From NCBI GenBank assembly GCA_024734495.1, contig JALMQS010000326.1:594439-658438 (forward strand): DNA of 64,000 bases. The letters run 5' to 3'. The position numbers were made by a program, and so were the translations under genes. The notes beneath the pieces were generated by a model, which ran no database searches, had not been told where the DNA came from, and saw only the letters and a list, made by a program, of their open reading frames with translations. Shown in pieces: positions 33,551 through 57,000 of this stretch; within the stretch, counting starts at the first letter, position 1; the number at the start of each line of letters is the position of its first letter. The DNA is from Forficula auricularia. Its lineage: Eukaryota > Arthropoda > Insecta > Dermaptera > Forficulidae.

Positions 33551-35389
33551 CAATTGTATATTATTTAACGTTAAAACTCGATGAGGGTTTATAGTGAAAC
33601 ATTTTTAAATTATAATGGGTTGGAACATAGGGGTGGTCCAGGTGCATCGTGGGCCCAACCGTGTGATTTTTTTTATGGGGATATGATAGAAATTTTTTTT
33701 TTAATATTTGTTAACTAAAAATTAATGTTTGATATTAAATTTTTTTTATTTCGCTTTCATTTATAGGTTTATACGTTTACCCTTAGTATTATAGGAAAAA
33801 TGTATGTGATTGTAGTTTAGTTTATTTTTTATTTTTAGGGCCTTATCCAGGAACTATATTTTCTTTATTAAAATAACGATGCACTATAGCACAACACCAC
33901 AGCGATTGGCGAAAAAACAAAAAATAAAACCCATTCTGACCAACTTATTCCACTTCATAAAAACACATACTTATTCCATAATAAGGGATCCACATGAGAT
34001 TTTAGATCCCTGACCATGAATTTTATGTGGGGCTATAGGTTGGAAACACCACCATCAACTTCATAACCTATTATAATGATTTAATGTATTTGGAATTTTT
34101 AATTTTCGAATTTAAGATAGAAAATTGATTTATATACCAAACTGAAATTTACCTTTCAATACATAAAGTAGATATTTATTTTTCTGGGCGTTTAATATTT
34201 GGAAAATAGAATTTTATTCAAATGCTATTTCTCAAAGCAAAATAAATAGTGCGTACACCTTATAAAAAGGAAAACAATCTTTTTGAGTCATTTTTAATAG
34301 AAGGAAGATTAAAAAAAAAAGATTAACCCTAAGATGATAGGTTAATGTAGATTTTGAGTTGTGTCTACAGAATTTATAGTACAGCATTGCCGTAGTAAGA
34401 AAAGTTTTTCGGGGGTGGGCTTAGATACCCACCGAGGGGTTGAGGAGAGATGACTATGGATATAGTCCTAGAGACATAACCTCCGTAATGTCCAGATTGC
34501 TCAGAATATGAAATTTTTATTAAACGTTTATTTATATCTTCTAAAATCTCAATCTTTATCTCAACATTTCGGGGGGGGGGTTTCTAACACCCTAAACCCC
34601 AGGCGGCCATGTAGCACAGTGCAAACTCAACGTACCGAGCTGTTTTTAGGAAAATTCTTAGGACTCCCAAGGGAATGTGGAGCTTAATTTCTAGAGACTC
34701 GCTTGAAATATGTTTGCCGGTTTTGAATTATTTTTTAAAAACAGCTTTCACATTTCTAGATTTTTTTTAATTTAATTTTAAATTCTCCTTTTAGATTCTT
34801 CACCTAGCCTATGTTAGCCAGCTAGTGAATAAGTAGTAAAACCATATAACTGTTAAAGACTACCAGATTTTCATGTTTATGTATTTATAAATTTTCTTTT
34901 AAAGTGAATTAAAAAAATTCTTCCATTTTTAATTTTTGTGATTTTGTTTTTATTTATTTTTTTATGTTGGCTCATCTGGAAAAGTGATCGAATAGGCCGC
35001 TTGGAGGCGCTTTCCTTTCAACCTCAAAAACATCTGCAAACCAGATAATTAACATAGCATATTCTAATTTCTATTTCCTTTAAATGATTAGTTTATCATT
35101 TTGTTTTTTATATTTTATATTGTTTCATATTCCCTAAGTTTCCCATTTTGTTTTTAAAAAATGATTCTACATTTTCAAACATTCTCATCCTGTGTCCAGA
35201 TTTAACCTCAACATATTCAAATGGGAACTTGGATTATTATTCATTTAGATTTATTTTTAATTTTTATTGTTTTTATTATTTTTCTAAATCATTATCGTAT
35301 AGATAAGTGAAACCATTCCAATTAATATTTTAATATATATAAATTATAATAATTTTCTATTTCATCTAGTCAATTATTTAGCTTTCAAA
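33551..35389. other. spacer between ATAD3-2 and WDR33
   Basis: AT-rich with some G-runs (34568-34578) and a less AT-rich patch at 34395-34660 that may be an old DNA element. 34970-35060 is a small GC-richer patch that could hold the WDR33 promoter or a non-coding first exon; no splice pair is convincing. Confidence 0.4.
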
Positions 35390-46215
<10,826 letters not shown>

Positions 46216-48824
46216 TGATTTTAAGACTAAATTGTATATAATATATATACTTGTATAATTAATTTAAATTGCTTAATTTTTTTCTGAAAACCATTTCTCT
46301 GCAATATTAAGTGATATATTATTTTAAGAATTCAATAAATTTATGTTGTTGTTTTTTTAATACCAAAATTAAGAAAAAAAAAATTACTTTTGTTCATTTT
46401 TCCAATTCCGTTTAGGGGAGAAGAAATGAACCTGACTAAGGTAAGTTGAATATATGTATAATATATTATATGATTAATTTAAACCCCATGCTCTATATTT
46501 CCTCTTTAGTCCAATTACGGGAGACATTTGAAAGTGCTCAAATAAATATGTAAATTTAATATAAATATACTTTTAAAAGTAAGTCAAACGTTTGACAGAT
46601 TACTTATATTTTATAATTTTAATATCAATTACACATTTCTTAAAAAAAAATTGTTATATTTTTTTTCGCCTTATTTCACTTCCATTCTTGTTTCATAAAG
46701 AGAAATCAATGAGGTTGTCCTCTGCTTGATGGAAATAAACATATATTTATATATATAATTTATATTTGTTATCCATCTTAGGAATAAAGCGCCCGGAGTT
46801 GGATAAACCTGACATCCAGCTGTTCTGGATAATGCCTAAAATAAATTAATATTTTCATCATCATCGGGGTTTATTCTGATAATTCTGACAATATCCAAGC
46901 TGCTGTGGATAATGCTGTTCATAGATCGAAATTTTTTTAATATCCCCTAGTCAAGGTTCAGGCTCTTTAGGCCGGTCAAAATTCGGGAAAAGACTTCTAT
47001 GTCATTTGAAATTACAAAGAATTTTTTATTTTTATTTACATTACCAACAGAAATTTGCTTCGATTTGAGTTTAGTTGTACAATTAGAATATTGTAAACCT
47101 TGACCACATCATTAGAATTCTCATGGGAACATTTGGTAAAAATGTAGTATATGGTTCATTGATATTTTTTAATGCAGGGAGTGTGAATATAAAAAAATTA
47201 ACATAAAATTAAAACAAATAAAAAATTAATTTAAATAAATAAAATTTTATTTAATTGAACTGAAATTGACAAGCCACTAAACACACGACCGCCTTACAGC
47301 GATCGGCTCGAAGATATTTCGGCGTAATAATATAGTCTTTAATAATGGAAGAGAAATGCTGCCAAAATATAATGACCCCACACAACTGATGAGTACTCAC
47401 TTGCAACCATATTTATGGAGACTTAAGACTATATTACTAGGTACATTAATATAGCCGAGCCCACGCAATAAGGTACTTTAAGACATTTTGACAAAATAAT
47501 TAACATCTCTTAAAATATGATTTTTTCGATGTTCACTCAACATATCTGTCTTTCTTGAAGCCGAAAACGTCATGGTTTCGCTTATTTTTTGCTCTATACT
47601 ATAAGATTCTAATTATTAGCTATAGAAAAAATGCTTGAGATAAAAATTGTAGGAAATTTAATTCTCTACAAAAATGATAATAGCTACCTTTGTCGTAAAA
47701 CTTATTGGTAAGAAAATATTTCAAAAAAAACTTATTTTTGGCGTATTCTCTCTTATTTTTCACGATACAAGGGTCCATCGCGGACTAGAGAGGTTCTACC
47801 TTTTTGGTGCAACTTCTTCTTGCCTCCTACATTCTTTCATTTCTTAATTTAATCAATTTATATAAGGGAAATGTTTCTTCCATATTCTAGGGTATCTCAA
47901 TCATTAAGCCCGAATTTGGCTTGAATTAATTTTTATGGTCAAACCTTCGCTCTATTTAAAAGGAGTGAATACCTAGCCTTCATTTAATATTTCTCTCCCT
48001 AAGCATACATTTCTCTCCCTAAGCATACATGTTTTTGAAATAGAACGCACACACTTACAGACTCCGAAACAGATATTTTTTAAATAAAATATTTTTGGAC
48101 TCGATGTTATCTGTAAAAATCTCAACTTCGAATTTTTTTTCCATTACTATGTACATAAGATAGAAACCCTTATTCGTTGAATAATATAAAATAAATATAA
48201 AATGTCTCAATAAAAATTTTCCAATTTATAATATCTTTGGATCTATTCTTAATATAAAATTATAATGATCTTCAAACGTTTTCACGATCGGTACACCAAG
48301 TTTTCGGTAAAAGTTCCTCGGTACAGATCTCAAAACGTAGAAAATAACAACTTCAGTATATTTACAATTTACATAATACCTGTAATACCGCCTAATTATC
48401 AAATAGATTAGATTCTAATGATTTTTTTTATTATATTGGTTTATTTATTTATTTTGAAGATGTAGCATTTTTTTTGTTGATAAAGTGACCATATCGTCGC
48501 GGTGCACCCGAAAGTTCTCCGCGGTGCATAATTTGAAGACTCCTGATCTATATAATAGTTTCTTTATAAGCAGAATTAACTAAAACAATGTCAAAACCTA
48601 GATTATTGGTCAAGTAGTGATTATGTAAAAAATTATTTAAATGACAAAAGAGTAATAAAAAAACATGAATCTTTTAAATTCATTCAATCGTTACAATTTT
48701 TACTTTATCCATAGCGTAGCGTAGCGAAGCTCTATGAGATAAATTAGTGTTTTTGGTCAATAGCCAAGAGCAACTTTAAAGAATCATAAAGAAAAAAGTA
48801 TTAATCTCATGGTCTCAATCAAAG
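46216..48824. other. repeat-rich spacer downstream of WDR33
   Basis: A duplicated CTG(T/A)GGATAATGC motif lies near 46825 and 46905. A decayed minus-strand piece of repeat P is at about 47475-47630 (AAAATATGATTTTTTCGATGTTCACTCA). A LINE family C tail is at 47758-47815, and a hAT-like end (GCGGTGCA..) is around 48495-48535. A 20-bp direct repeat (CATTTCTCTCCCTAAGCATA) is at 47989-48030. No gene recognised. Confidence 0.5.
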
Positions 48825-49815
48825 GCTATTTTTCACGCCCCTGCACTTCTTACCCTCTACAAAACCCAAGCCCGTTCCTGACTCGAATACGGCTCGTATC
48901 TGTGGAGAGGGGCCTACAAGAATTATCTTGCCACCCTGGAGACTATTCTGAAACGAGCTACCAGGGTAAATGACGATTCGACCTTTACCTCCTCCCTCGA
49001 CTCGCTTGCTCATCGAAGAAGTGTTCCCCTCTTTCCCTATTTTATAGATACCTGACTTGGAATGAACACATCTCTGTGGCGAAATCTGCAGCAAGGAAGA
49101 TTGGCCACTTATTCAGGTCCAAGCGATTTTTCACGCCCCTACATCTTCTCACCATCTACAAAGCCCAAATCCGCCCCTGTCTCGAATACGGCTCTCATCT
49201 ATCGAGAGGAGCCTCTAAATATTCTCTTGCTACCCTGGATGCAATTCAGAAACGAGCCGTCAGGCTAATTGACGATTCTACCCTCACCGACTCGCTAGGT
49301 CATCGAAGAAATGCCTCTGCCCTTTTCTATAGATACTATCACGGCAGGTGCTCTGATGAGATAAAATCAATAATTTCCCCCAAAGCATGCTTTGCGCGTA
49401 GCACGCGTTTTGCCGACTCTCAACACTCTTTCGCGGTTAAATTAGAAAAGTCCAATACGTATATCCCCATGAGTTCAAGGAGCTGGAACTCTCTCCCAGC
49501 CTCCATCTTTCCCAGCACTTCTAATCTTCAAACCTTCAAAACCCGAGTGCATAAACACCTACGTCTCCACCCTCTCACTTAATCAACTTTTCCTTCTCTT
49601 CAGTAATGCAAGGCTCTTTCGAGATCCATAGGAGTTCCATCTTTACTGGTGCGCCGGCTTCTTGCATTCGATTGTATTAAAAAAAAGAAAAAAAAAAGAT
49701 ACTATCACGGCATGTGCTCTGACGAATTAAAGTAGGTAATTCCCCCCAAAGTACGCTTTGCTCGTAGCACACGTTTTGCCGATTCCTAACACAGGTTCGC
49801 AGTTAAATTGAAACT
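48825..49815 (+). mobile_element. LINE fragment split by a younger LINE
   Basis: 48825-49051 (FFTPLHFLPSTKPKPVPDSNTARICGEG-type reading) stops at TATAGATAC, and 49697-49815 resumes AGATACTATCACGGCATGTG, the next words of the same LINE (YRYYHGMCSDEL). The two parts were continuous before the insertion at 49052-49696. Both carry stops and frame changes. Confidence 0.85.
49052..49696 (+). mobile_element. LINE family B, truncated insertion with AGATAC target duplication
   Basis: A 645-bp insertion bounded by AGATAC (49046-49051 and 49697-49702). The protein frame 49076-49582 reads SAARKIGHLFRSKRFFTPLHLLTIYKAQIRPCLEYGSHLSRGASKYS to the natural C-terminus KTRVHKHLRLHPLT and stop. The family B tail (GCAAGGCTCTTTCGAGATCC...CTTGCATTCGATTG) and poly(A) follow. 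Typical 5' truncation of target-primed reverse transcription. Confidence 0.92.
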
Positions 49816-49884
49816 AAGTTTTTCACCAAAAAATATGAAATCAATATAGATATAAAATATAGAGATGTAAAATGAAAAACATAC

Positions 49885-50030
49885 GTTTTAAGTGAAGTTA
49901 TTATATTCTCGACTCATTTAATAAATTGATGATGTTGAACTTGGCAGCACATTAGATCTCATTACTTTTTCTGAAAAACGATTTTTATCACTCGAACTTG
50001 GCCTTTTTCACAAGTGTTTTTGTTGGGATT
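49885..50030 (+). repeat. single arm of the 54.8-55.4 kb foldback
   Basis: GAAGTTATTATATTCTCGAC...TTGATGATGTTGAACTTGGC...CGAACTTGGCC matches 55245-55375 in the same orientation. Only one arm is present. Confidence 0.7.
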
Positions 50031-50098
50031 ACAATTTTACAAAAACAAGTACAATTACAATTTTTTAATCCCTTTCCTGTGGCACATTTGCTCTAGAA

Positions 50099-51032
50099 CA
50101 GCGCTTCTTAAACTTTTTTCATTCGCTACCCCATTTTGACTGATAAATTTTTCCCTATCCCATATTATATAGATATATGATATAAACCTATAAAGCATAA
50201 TTTTACTAGCAAATTATAAATAAACCAGCTGCAAAGCCCGCCAGCTGGCTCACGATGGGCAAACCGACGCTCAACATCACTCCTCGAGACATAGTCTAAT
50301 TCTTGTGAACGACTGTCCTTCCAGACTCTCGAAGTTTCTAGAAGCTTCCGAAAAGGCTACAGTAGATAGAGTACCTATACAGGGGACGGGGCCTGAAGAG
50401 GCGGAGCCTTAAGGGCCGCTTGTATGTCGCAAAGTAAATGCTTTTTACAACTAACAAAGGGTAGATGGTAATTGGAGGAACTGGGATGGCCAATCAGATG
50501 ACAGGCACTGAAAGTAGGTGAAACCGGACGAACCAAGAGACTCCTTACTGCTTTATTATATAGTTTTGATTTATAAACACATCAGGTACCTATTATAATA
50601 ATTGTATCTTTTGTTAAAACTACATAATTACAAATATTAAATCTAAATATCATTATTATTGTTCAGATCCATAATCAGTATTAGAGATTACTGATCAGAG
50701 GAAAAAAGGAAACAAACACCATGTTAATTCATACGGCCAATGGCAACGTTTCGCTAATTTATTGTAGTTTCATCAGGCTCTTAATCAATTTATTTTAAAA
50801 CACTTTTTCATTCAATTTTTTTTTCTAGCCAATTAGAATACATAGGTATACATAACAATTAGAATACATTTATTTATATAACACCATTCTTTATTTAGAG
50901 TAGCAATGGAACCAGACAGACCAACCGTACACCTTCAAATGTTTCAATATCATTGTTGCCCTAGCTTCACGACCCCAAAATTTAATTTCGCAACCCAAAA
51001 CGGGGTCGCGACCCATTCTCTAAGAAGCACTG
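50099..51032. mobile_element. hAT-type element with perfect 8-bp target duplication
   Basis: 934 bp between exact CTCTAGAA repeats (50091-50098 and 51033-51040). Ends CAGCGCTTCTTAAAC and the complement CAGTGCTTCTTAGAG are hAT-like. No transposase frame. It carries a decayed relative of the WDR33-intron foldback MITE at 50411-50520. Non-autonomous. Confidence 0.88.
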
Positions 51033-51040
51033 CTCTAGAA

Positions 51041-51258
51041 GATGTTTAATAAACACCAAGATATCTTATAGACATCTTAAAGCAACAAGGCCTGAATAAG
51101 ACATCTTCTGGATAAACCGTGTTATCAGTTTTAAGAGAATCATGATTAGAAGGTGGAAATTATTTTTTCAAGAAAATAAAATAAAAATATGTGATATTCC
51201 ATCTCATTTATTCATTTATAATTTGTCAAACAATATTATTGTTTATATATTAAGTAAT

Positions 51259-51298
<40 letters not shown>

Positions 51299-52101
51299 TT
51301 ATTTGAATGAATGATCTAATACAAAAGAAGTAGAATCACTGAAGCTGATGAAAGTGAATTTCTTCCGCAATTTTGGGGAAAATTCACTCTATGAACCAAT
51401 TAATTTTTCTAGAATTTTAAGATATCTATGTATTTCTTTTCGATTGATGAGAAGTTCAGATAATAGAGAAGTTTAAAAAGAAAGTATAAAAACAATGCGT
51501 TATCTTAAGAGTCTGATTATCAGAGGAGGATCTATCTAAGGGCTAATAGGGCTTGAGCCATAAGCCCCAAGTTATTATAAAGGGGCCCCTAAAGTAAATA
51601 AAATGATTTTTAAAAGGTACATGTTTGTAAATTATTTTATGAGACTATATAATTATATTGCTAAAAATATCCCTAAATCATTAACCTAAGATCAAATCAT
51701 AAAAGATTGTGCTGCTAAAAATATTGGAAAATTAATTAAAGCTGTATAACTAAGTAAGAAAACCAGTGGTTGGCCATGTACCAGTAGCTGCCCACTTGCA
51801 AGAAAAGTGCAAAAATTAAGAACCCTAATTCTTATACAACTTTGAAAAATAGTGCTATATATAGCTCATACTATTATCTATGTGTGGAAGATCTGGAGTC
51901 CCAAAGGATTGTGTGAGAAATAGTGGTCATTTGTGTCTGGAAGATTTATACACGCAGAGTAGAGAAAAGATCATAGTCAAATTGGGAGTTAGAATTTTTG
52001 AAACATTTATTAGTCAAAACTTCGTTTTTGATATTCTTGAAATATTAATTAATAAAAGTTAATAATTTTTAAACCAATTTCACAGAAAAAAATATAAAAG
52101 C
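51041..52101. other. AT-rich spacer with a long poly(T)
   Basis: A T-run of over 35 bases lies at about 51259-51296. A GC-richer scrap at 51540-51600 (GGGCTAATAGGGCTTGAGCC) looks like an eroded DNA-element end. No gene recognised. Confidence 0.5.
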
Positions 52102-52105
52102 TTAA

Positions 52106-52325
52106 CCCTTTGAACTCCGTTCGTTGCCTCCGCTACAGCAGCAGTGAAGCGCAAGTAACCCTTTGATAAATATTTCTAAAGTAGCTGGTATGTAATAGTA
52201 AAAATGTAACCCTTTGATAAATATTTCTAAAGTAGCTGGTATGTAATAGTAAAAATGTAACCCTTTGATAAATATTTCTAAAGTAGCTGGTATGTAATAG
52301 TAAAAATGGCTCGGAGTGCAAAGGG
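52106..52325. mobile_element. piggyBac-like MITE with internal minisatellite
   Basis: Left end TTAA|CCCTTTGAACTCCG; right end, complemented, TTAG|CCCTTTGCACTCCG. TTAA followed by CCC is the piggyBac pattern (family knowledge). The middle is three exact 51-bp units starting GTAACCCTTTGATAAATAT at 52155, 52206 and 52257. Each unit repeats the AACCCTTTG of the terminus. Confidence 0.75.
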
Positions 52326-52538
52326 CTAAATTACCGATGATAACCGACTTAAAATTTGTCAAAAAATCATGAGAGGTTTTCTTCTACTAATACTAATTTT
52401 GGCAAAGAGACCCAATTGTCAAGAGAGGAAATACGGTCCTTCTGACATGAAATATGAATGATCCATGACTGCTTGGATATAGATGAAGACAACCTTTTGT
52501 AATTTTTTTAAGAAATAAAAATGATACAAATAAATAAA

Positions 52539-53625
52539 CTGATGTGGCCATCCACATGACTTTACCATACTCCTGGCCCCTCTCTTATAATTTATTTAAT
52601 ATTTATCAAAATAATTTATAATCATTTAAGGGGGGGTGGGGGGGTCAAAAAATGAAAATGTTTATAAGGGCGGTTAGTTTTTGCACTTATAGACTTCTGG
52701 GGCCCACTGATTATGTATATGTATAATATTTGGTTGAGTTTGGTCCAAAGGCATAGATTTTTATTTTTTGACCTCTTCCCCCAATTTTGGGCGGTTAGTT
52801 TTTGCACTTTTAGTCTTCTGGGGGCCCACTATTATGTTGTATAAAAAGTTTGGTTGAGTTTGGTCCAAAGGCCTAGATTTTTATTTTTTGACCTCTTCCC
52901 CCAATTTTGAGCGGTTAGTTTTTCCATTTAAGTCTTCTGGGGGCCCACTATTATAGTGTATACAAAATTTGGTTGAGTTTGGTCCAAGGGCCTAGATTTT
53001 TATTTTTGACCTCTTCCCCCAATTTTGGGCTGTTAGTTTTTGCATTTTAGTCTTCTGGGGGCCCACTATTATGCTGCTTACAAAATTTGGTTGAGTTTGG
53101 TCCAAGGGCCTAGATTTTCATTTTTAACTTTGGTCCCGGAAAAAAATAATAATCTTTTCGTTAATATAAGTTCATTTTATAGTATATTTCATTTTTCTGG
53201 TCTTTTTTAGTTGGAAAATCTTGTAATTTTAATTTTTCAACCCCCCCACCCCCTTCATTTTTGGTTCAATTTCAACCGAAATCTAATCATCTCTTAATCT
53301 CCATGCCCCAAAACTACATGTGAAATTTGGTTTTGATATTCACACTAGTTTTTGAGCTAGTGCGTCCACAATAATTTGGAACTCACAGACGCACATTCTA
53401 ACGCACAGACTAAAGTACTAACAGACATTTTGACAAAACAGTTATTATCTCGAAAAATGTAATTTTTTCGATGTTCACTTATTAGGGCTTTTTTGTAGAC
53501 CGAAATGCCATGGTTTCTCCCAATTTTTTTAATCAAAATAGTTTCAGCAGTTTTTGACAAATTTCGAAAAAACGATTCAAAAAAACGACGATTACAATAC
53601 TTGACCATACTCTGTATGGTAAAGT
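52539..53625 (-). mobile_element. interspersed repeat P, copy 3, with expanded inner units
   Basis: The longest copy of the family (others at 8402 and 13691). It begins CTGATGTGGCCATCCACATG and ends GTATGGTAAAGT. The inner unit (GGCGGTTAGTTTTTGCA...TCTTCTGGGGGCCCACT...TTGGTTGAGTTTGGTCCAA) of about 117 bp is repeated four times from 52665 to 53115. The conserved block with CGAAAAATGTAATTTTTTCG and ACCGAAATGCCATGGTTTC is at 53380-53530. The 93-codon frame in it is not considered a gene. Confidence 0.8.
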
Positions 53626-54024
53626 AAAAATAAAACAAATTGTTGAGTATTATCAGGAGTGTTTTTAAAAAAATTTTGTTTTTTATTTAGATTAATGAGT
53701 GAGTGTTGACAATTTTTCAGAACGCTGGAGTGTTTAAATTTTGTTTGACACCTTATTTATATACGAGTATCAATTTAATAAATTAATATGAAATTAGTTT
53801 TTTTTGTGTTCATTGGAACTGATTAGCATTTTGAAACAAAATAAACTGCCGAATCGACATTGGTAGCTTTCTCGTTAGGCAACTATTCTGGTGGGAGATG
53901 TTTTGCTTCTAGTTACTGAGTGAATGGCTGATTGAGTTTTTGGATGCGATCAAGCGTGCACTCTCCTCAGATCATAATAAATGTAAGCGGCTCGCTCGCG
54001 CGGCGGCCATTGCGCTGGCCCAAC

Positions 54025-57000
54025 ATGCCTTCATGCTACCTTCGACCTGTTTTGCAGCTTGCTTTTATGGTCCAGCTACTTCAACTTACTCATGGTGAGT
54101 GACAAAATCTCTTTGAGAAAACACCCGATTAAATAATAATATAGTTCTCTCAGTGACGTAACTAATAATAGGGAGCCCCAATGCGAAATAAAAAAGACCC
54201 CCTTCTATATATCTAGGGGCACGACAGTGCCCCAGCCAGTTCAATTCGAGCGGCGTGCACTGCCAGACTACCCTTTACAGGAAGCAACTAGAGCCATTTT
54301 GGCGACTCTGAAACTTCGCACTGGAAACCTCTACATGGCTGGATTTTTTCCACAATACTGGTCCATAAGCTTAACTAAATTACCAAATTTCATATTTCTA
54401 TTGCTTATACCGTCTAAGTTAGAAGAAGCCAAAGATAGGTGGCTTTTTCTCACTCACATACTGACTGACATCAAAATTCTAGGGTACTTCCGCTGATTCT
54501 AGAATGCTGAAATTTGGCATACTGGTAGAGCTTGGCACATTAATAAAGGATGAAATCGCAAAACTCAAACTTGCCCTTCTTCAGGGCTTGAAATGAAGAT
54601 GCTAAATTAACATATAGTAAAAATACCTATAATGACTCTGGAATACTAAAACTTGGCATGCTGGTAGAGTTGGAGCGTTAATAAAGGATGAAATCGCAAA
54701 ACCGAAACACTCCCTTCTTCAGGGTATAAATACACATCTAATTTACAAAAATAAGTAAAATTTCAACAAAAATACATGTTTAAAAAAAGGCCAAGTTAAA
54801 TTAACAAAAACTGTTTGACAAAAAAAGTAGTGGGATCTAATGTGGTGCCAAGTTCAACATCATACATTTTTTAAATTAGTCGAGAAATAGTTACTTCAAT
54901 TAAAATTCATGTTTTTCATTTCACTTGTCCATCTATATTTATTGATTTCACAATTTTAGTTGAAATTATTTTATTTTTCTAAAACTTTTACGCAATAAAT
55001 TATTATTATTATTGTTTGTTAGGGCCTCCACCTCTCCCTTTTAACCCTTCCATCCTCTCTTATTATGATCTCATGATATGGTAACATAATTTGTGACATA
55101 CGAAAAAGCCAAGTTTTAAGAAAATAATTTAAACTAAAAATGTGAAATCAATAAATATAGATGAACATGTAAAAAAAAAAGATTCCGATGAATTGGTAAT
55201 CTCCTCCTTTTTTTGAAGTCGGTTAAAAATGAAAAACATGCGTTTTAATTGAACTTTACTATATTCTCGAATCATTTAATAAATTGATGATGTTGAACTT
55301 GGCAGCACATTAGATCTCACTACTTTTTTGGCAAACGGTTTTTATTAATCGAACTTGGCCTTTTTTTTACACATGTTGGGATTACATATAAGATATAAGA
55401 ATGCGTGGCTGTATGGGTTGGAGCCAAAAACAAAAAAAAAAAAAGATATAAGAATATTACATTTTAAGCGATTTTATTAATTAATAAGCAAAATTGTTCC
55501 CTTGTCTTCTACAAAATTATCATGAAAAAACAATAAGTTAATGTGAGAAAAAACTTAACTAACTTGTCCAGCTTTATTTCAAATTTGTTTTTAAGGAAGC
55601 ATTAATAGAATGCATAAAATTTTTTATATTATGTAATTGGAAGTTAGATACTATACCTATTTTTTTTTTTAATTAAAGATGTTTGAAGTTTTTTTTGTTA
55701 CTATCACAGTTAAGTAAAAAATAAAAATTAAGTTTGTTAAATTCAAATATGTTTCGGGCTATTCGCTTAAATAAGATTGAGTAGGTACATCATTTTTTTT
55801 TTTGAAAAAATTGTAAAATAAAAAATCAGAAAAAATAGAAATAAGAAGGTTGAAACTTCAGATGTTTTTACACCAGATATCGATAATATTTATGTTATTG
55901 ACCATTATTATTAAATCATTGACCTTGTTATATTAACACATATAATTAATGTTTTGTTAATTTTGTTGGTAAAAAGGAAGCTTTTTAGACACTTTTCTTG
56001 AATTTGAAAATAGTAGGAAGTTTTAAATTAACAAAAAATATAATAAATTATAATTGGTGTTTTACTTTAAAACGTGGAAATATATTTTTAATAACTATCT
56101 AAGTTTAAAAATTGAGTCGTTGGGAAACATAATCAAATTTTAATAAATTGATCTTGGTAAAAGTTGTTCAAAATTAGATTAAAAAGACTCTAGACAAACA
56201 GACAAATAAAAAACCAAATTTAATAAAAGCATGTAAAAAGAAAACAAATAAATTTTGAACCTAGAACAAGCACTTGTAAAATCATCTGGCTGATGTTGTT
56301 AAGGTAACAGGTGGTCACATTCGGTTGCCTATATCTCGTCAAGCTAATTTAACGGTTGTAAAACTAAGAAAATTATATAGAAGAAAAGTTTTTTATCATA
56401 TATTTTTTCGTAAATTTATTATATTTTATTATTAGTTACAATTAGATCCCTAGAGGAAAATTCCCAAAAAGAGGGAAGTAACACCCTAAATTGTTTAGAC
56501 CTTTGTTTTCACATAGAGTTTAATATTAGAGTAGTTTGTATATTATATCGTTTATAAATCATATTATAGAAAAAATTTAAACTGTAAGATGATCAGGTTA
56601 TAAGAAATATAGTAAAAAAACCCGTTAAAATAGTAAATATTATTTTCCTATTCCAGTCTTTTATAAAAAAAATTTTTGAAGTGGGAAATCATGTGAAAAA
56701 ATGAATTTACAAGATTCTAAAATTTAAACTTATTGATTTCTTGGACATAAAATATAAATAAATAATTACTTGCTGGAAGACCCCCTTCCGGAACAAAAAA
56801 TCTATAAAATAATTAATTTTTTTTTTTTAATGATATTGATATGAGAAGAAGATACACCAGAAGGTCCATCCCCTAAAGGCCTGTATGGGCTGGCCCCTCC
56901 ATCGCGAAAATAACAGAGTAGAAGGAAAAGAAGCCGGGATCACGAGCCAATCTCAGAAACTTAGATACAATCCAATATCCAATTTACTAAGGTTTTAGGG

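Noticed and set aside
52155..52307. CRISPR-like array (three 51-bp repeats)
   Set aside because: The units are contiguous without spacers and lie inside a MITE in a eukaryotic genome.
53357..53638. 93-codon minus-strand ORF
   Set aside because: Lies in the conserved core of repeat P. Other copies have different frames with stops, so protein coding is unlikely.
54227..54496. 89-codon plus-strand ORF downstream of the leader exon
   Set aside because: Does not fit the phase or splice sites of the two-exon gene and matches no family; kept only as a remark.
56285..56370. Possible exon (LADVVKVTGGHIRLPISRQA)
   Set aside because: No acceptor and donor in a compatible phase, and it would introduce a stop if joined to the leader exon.
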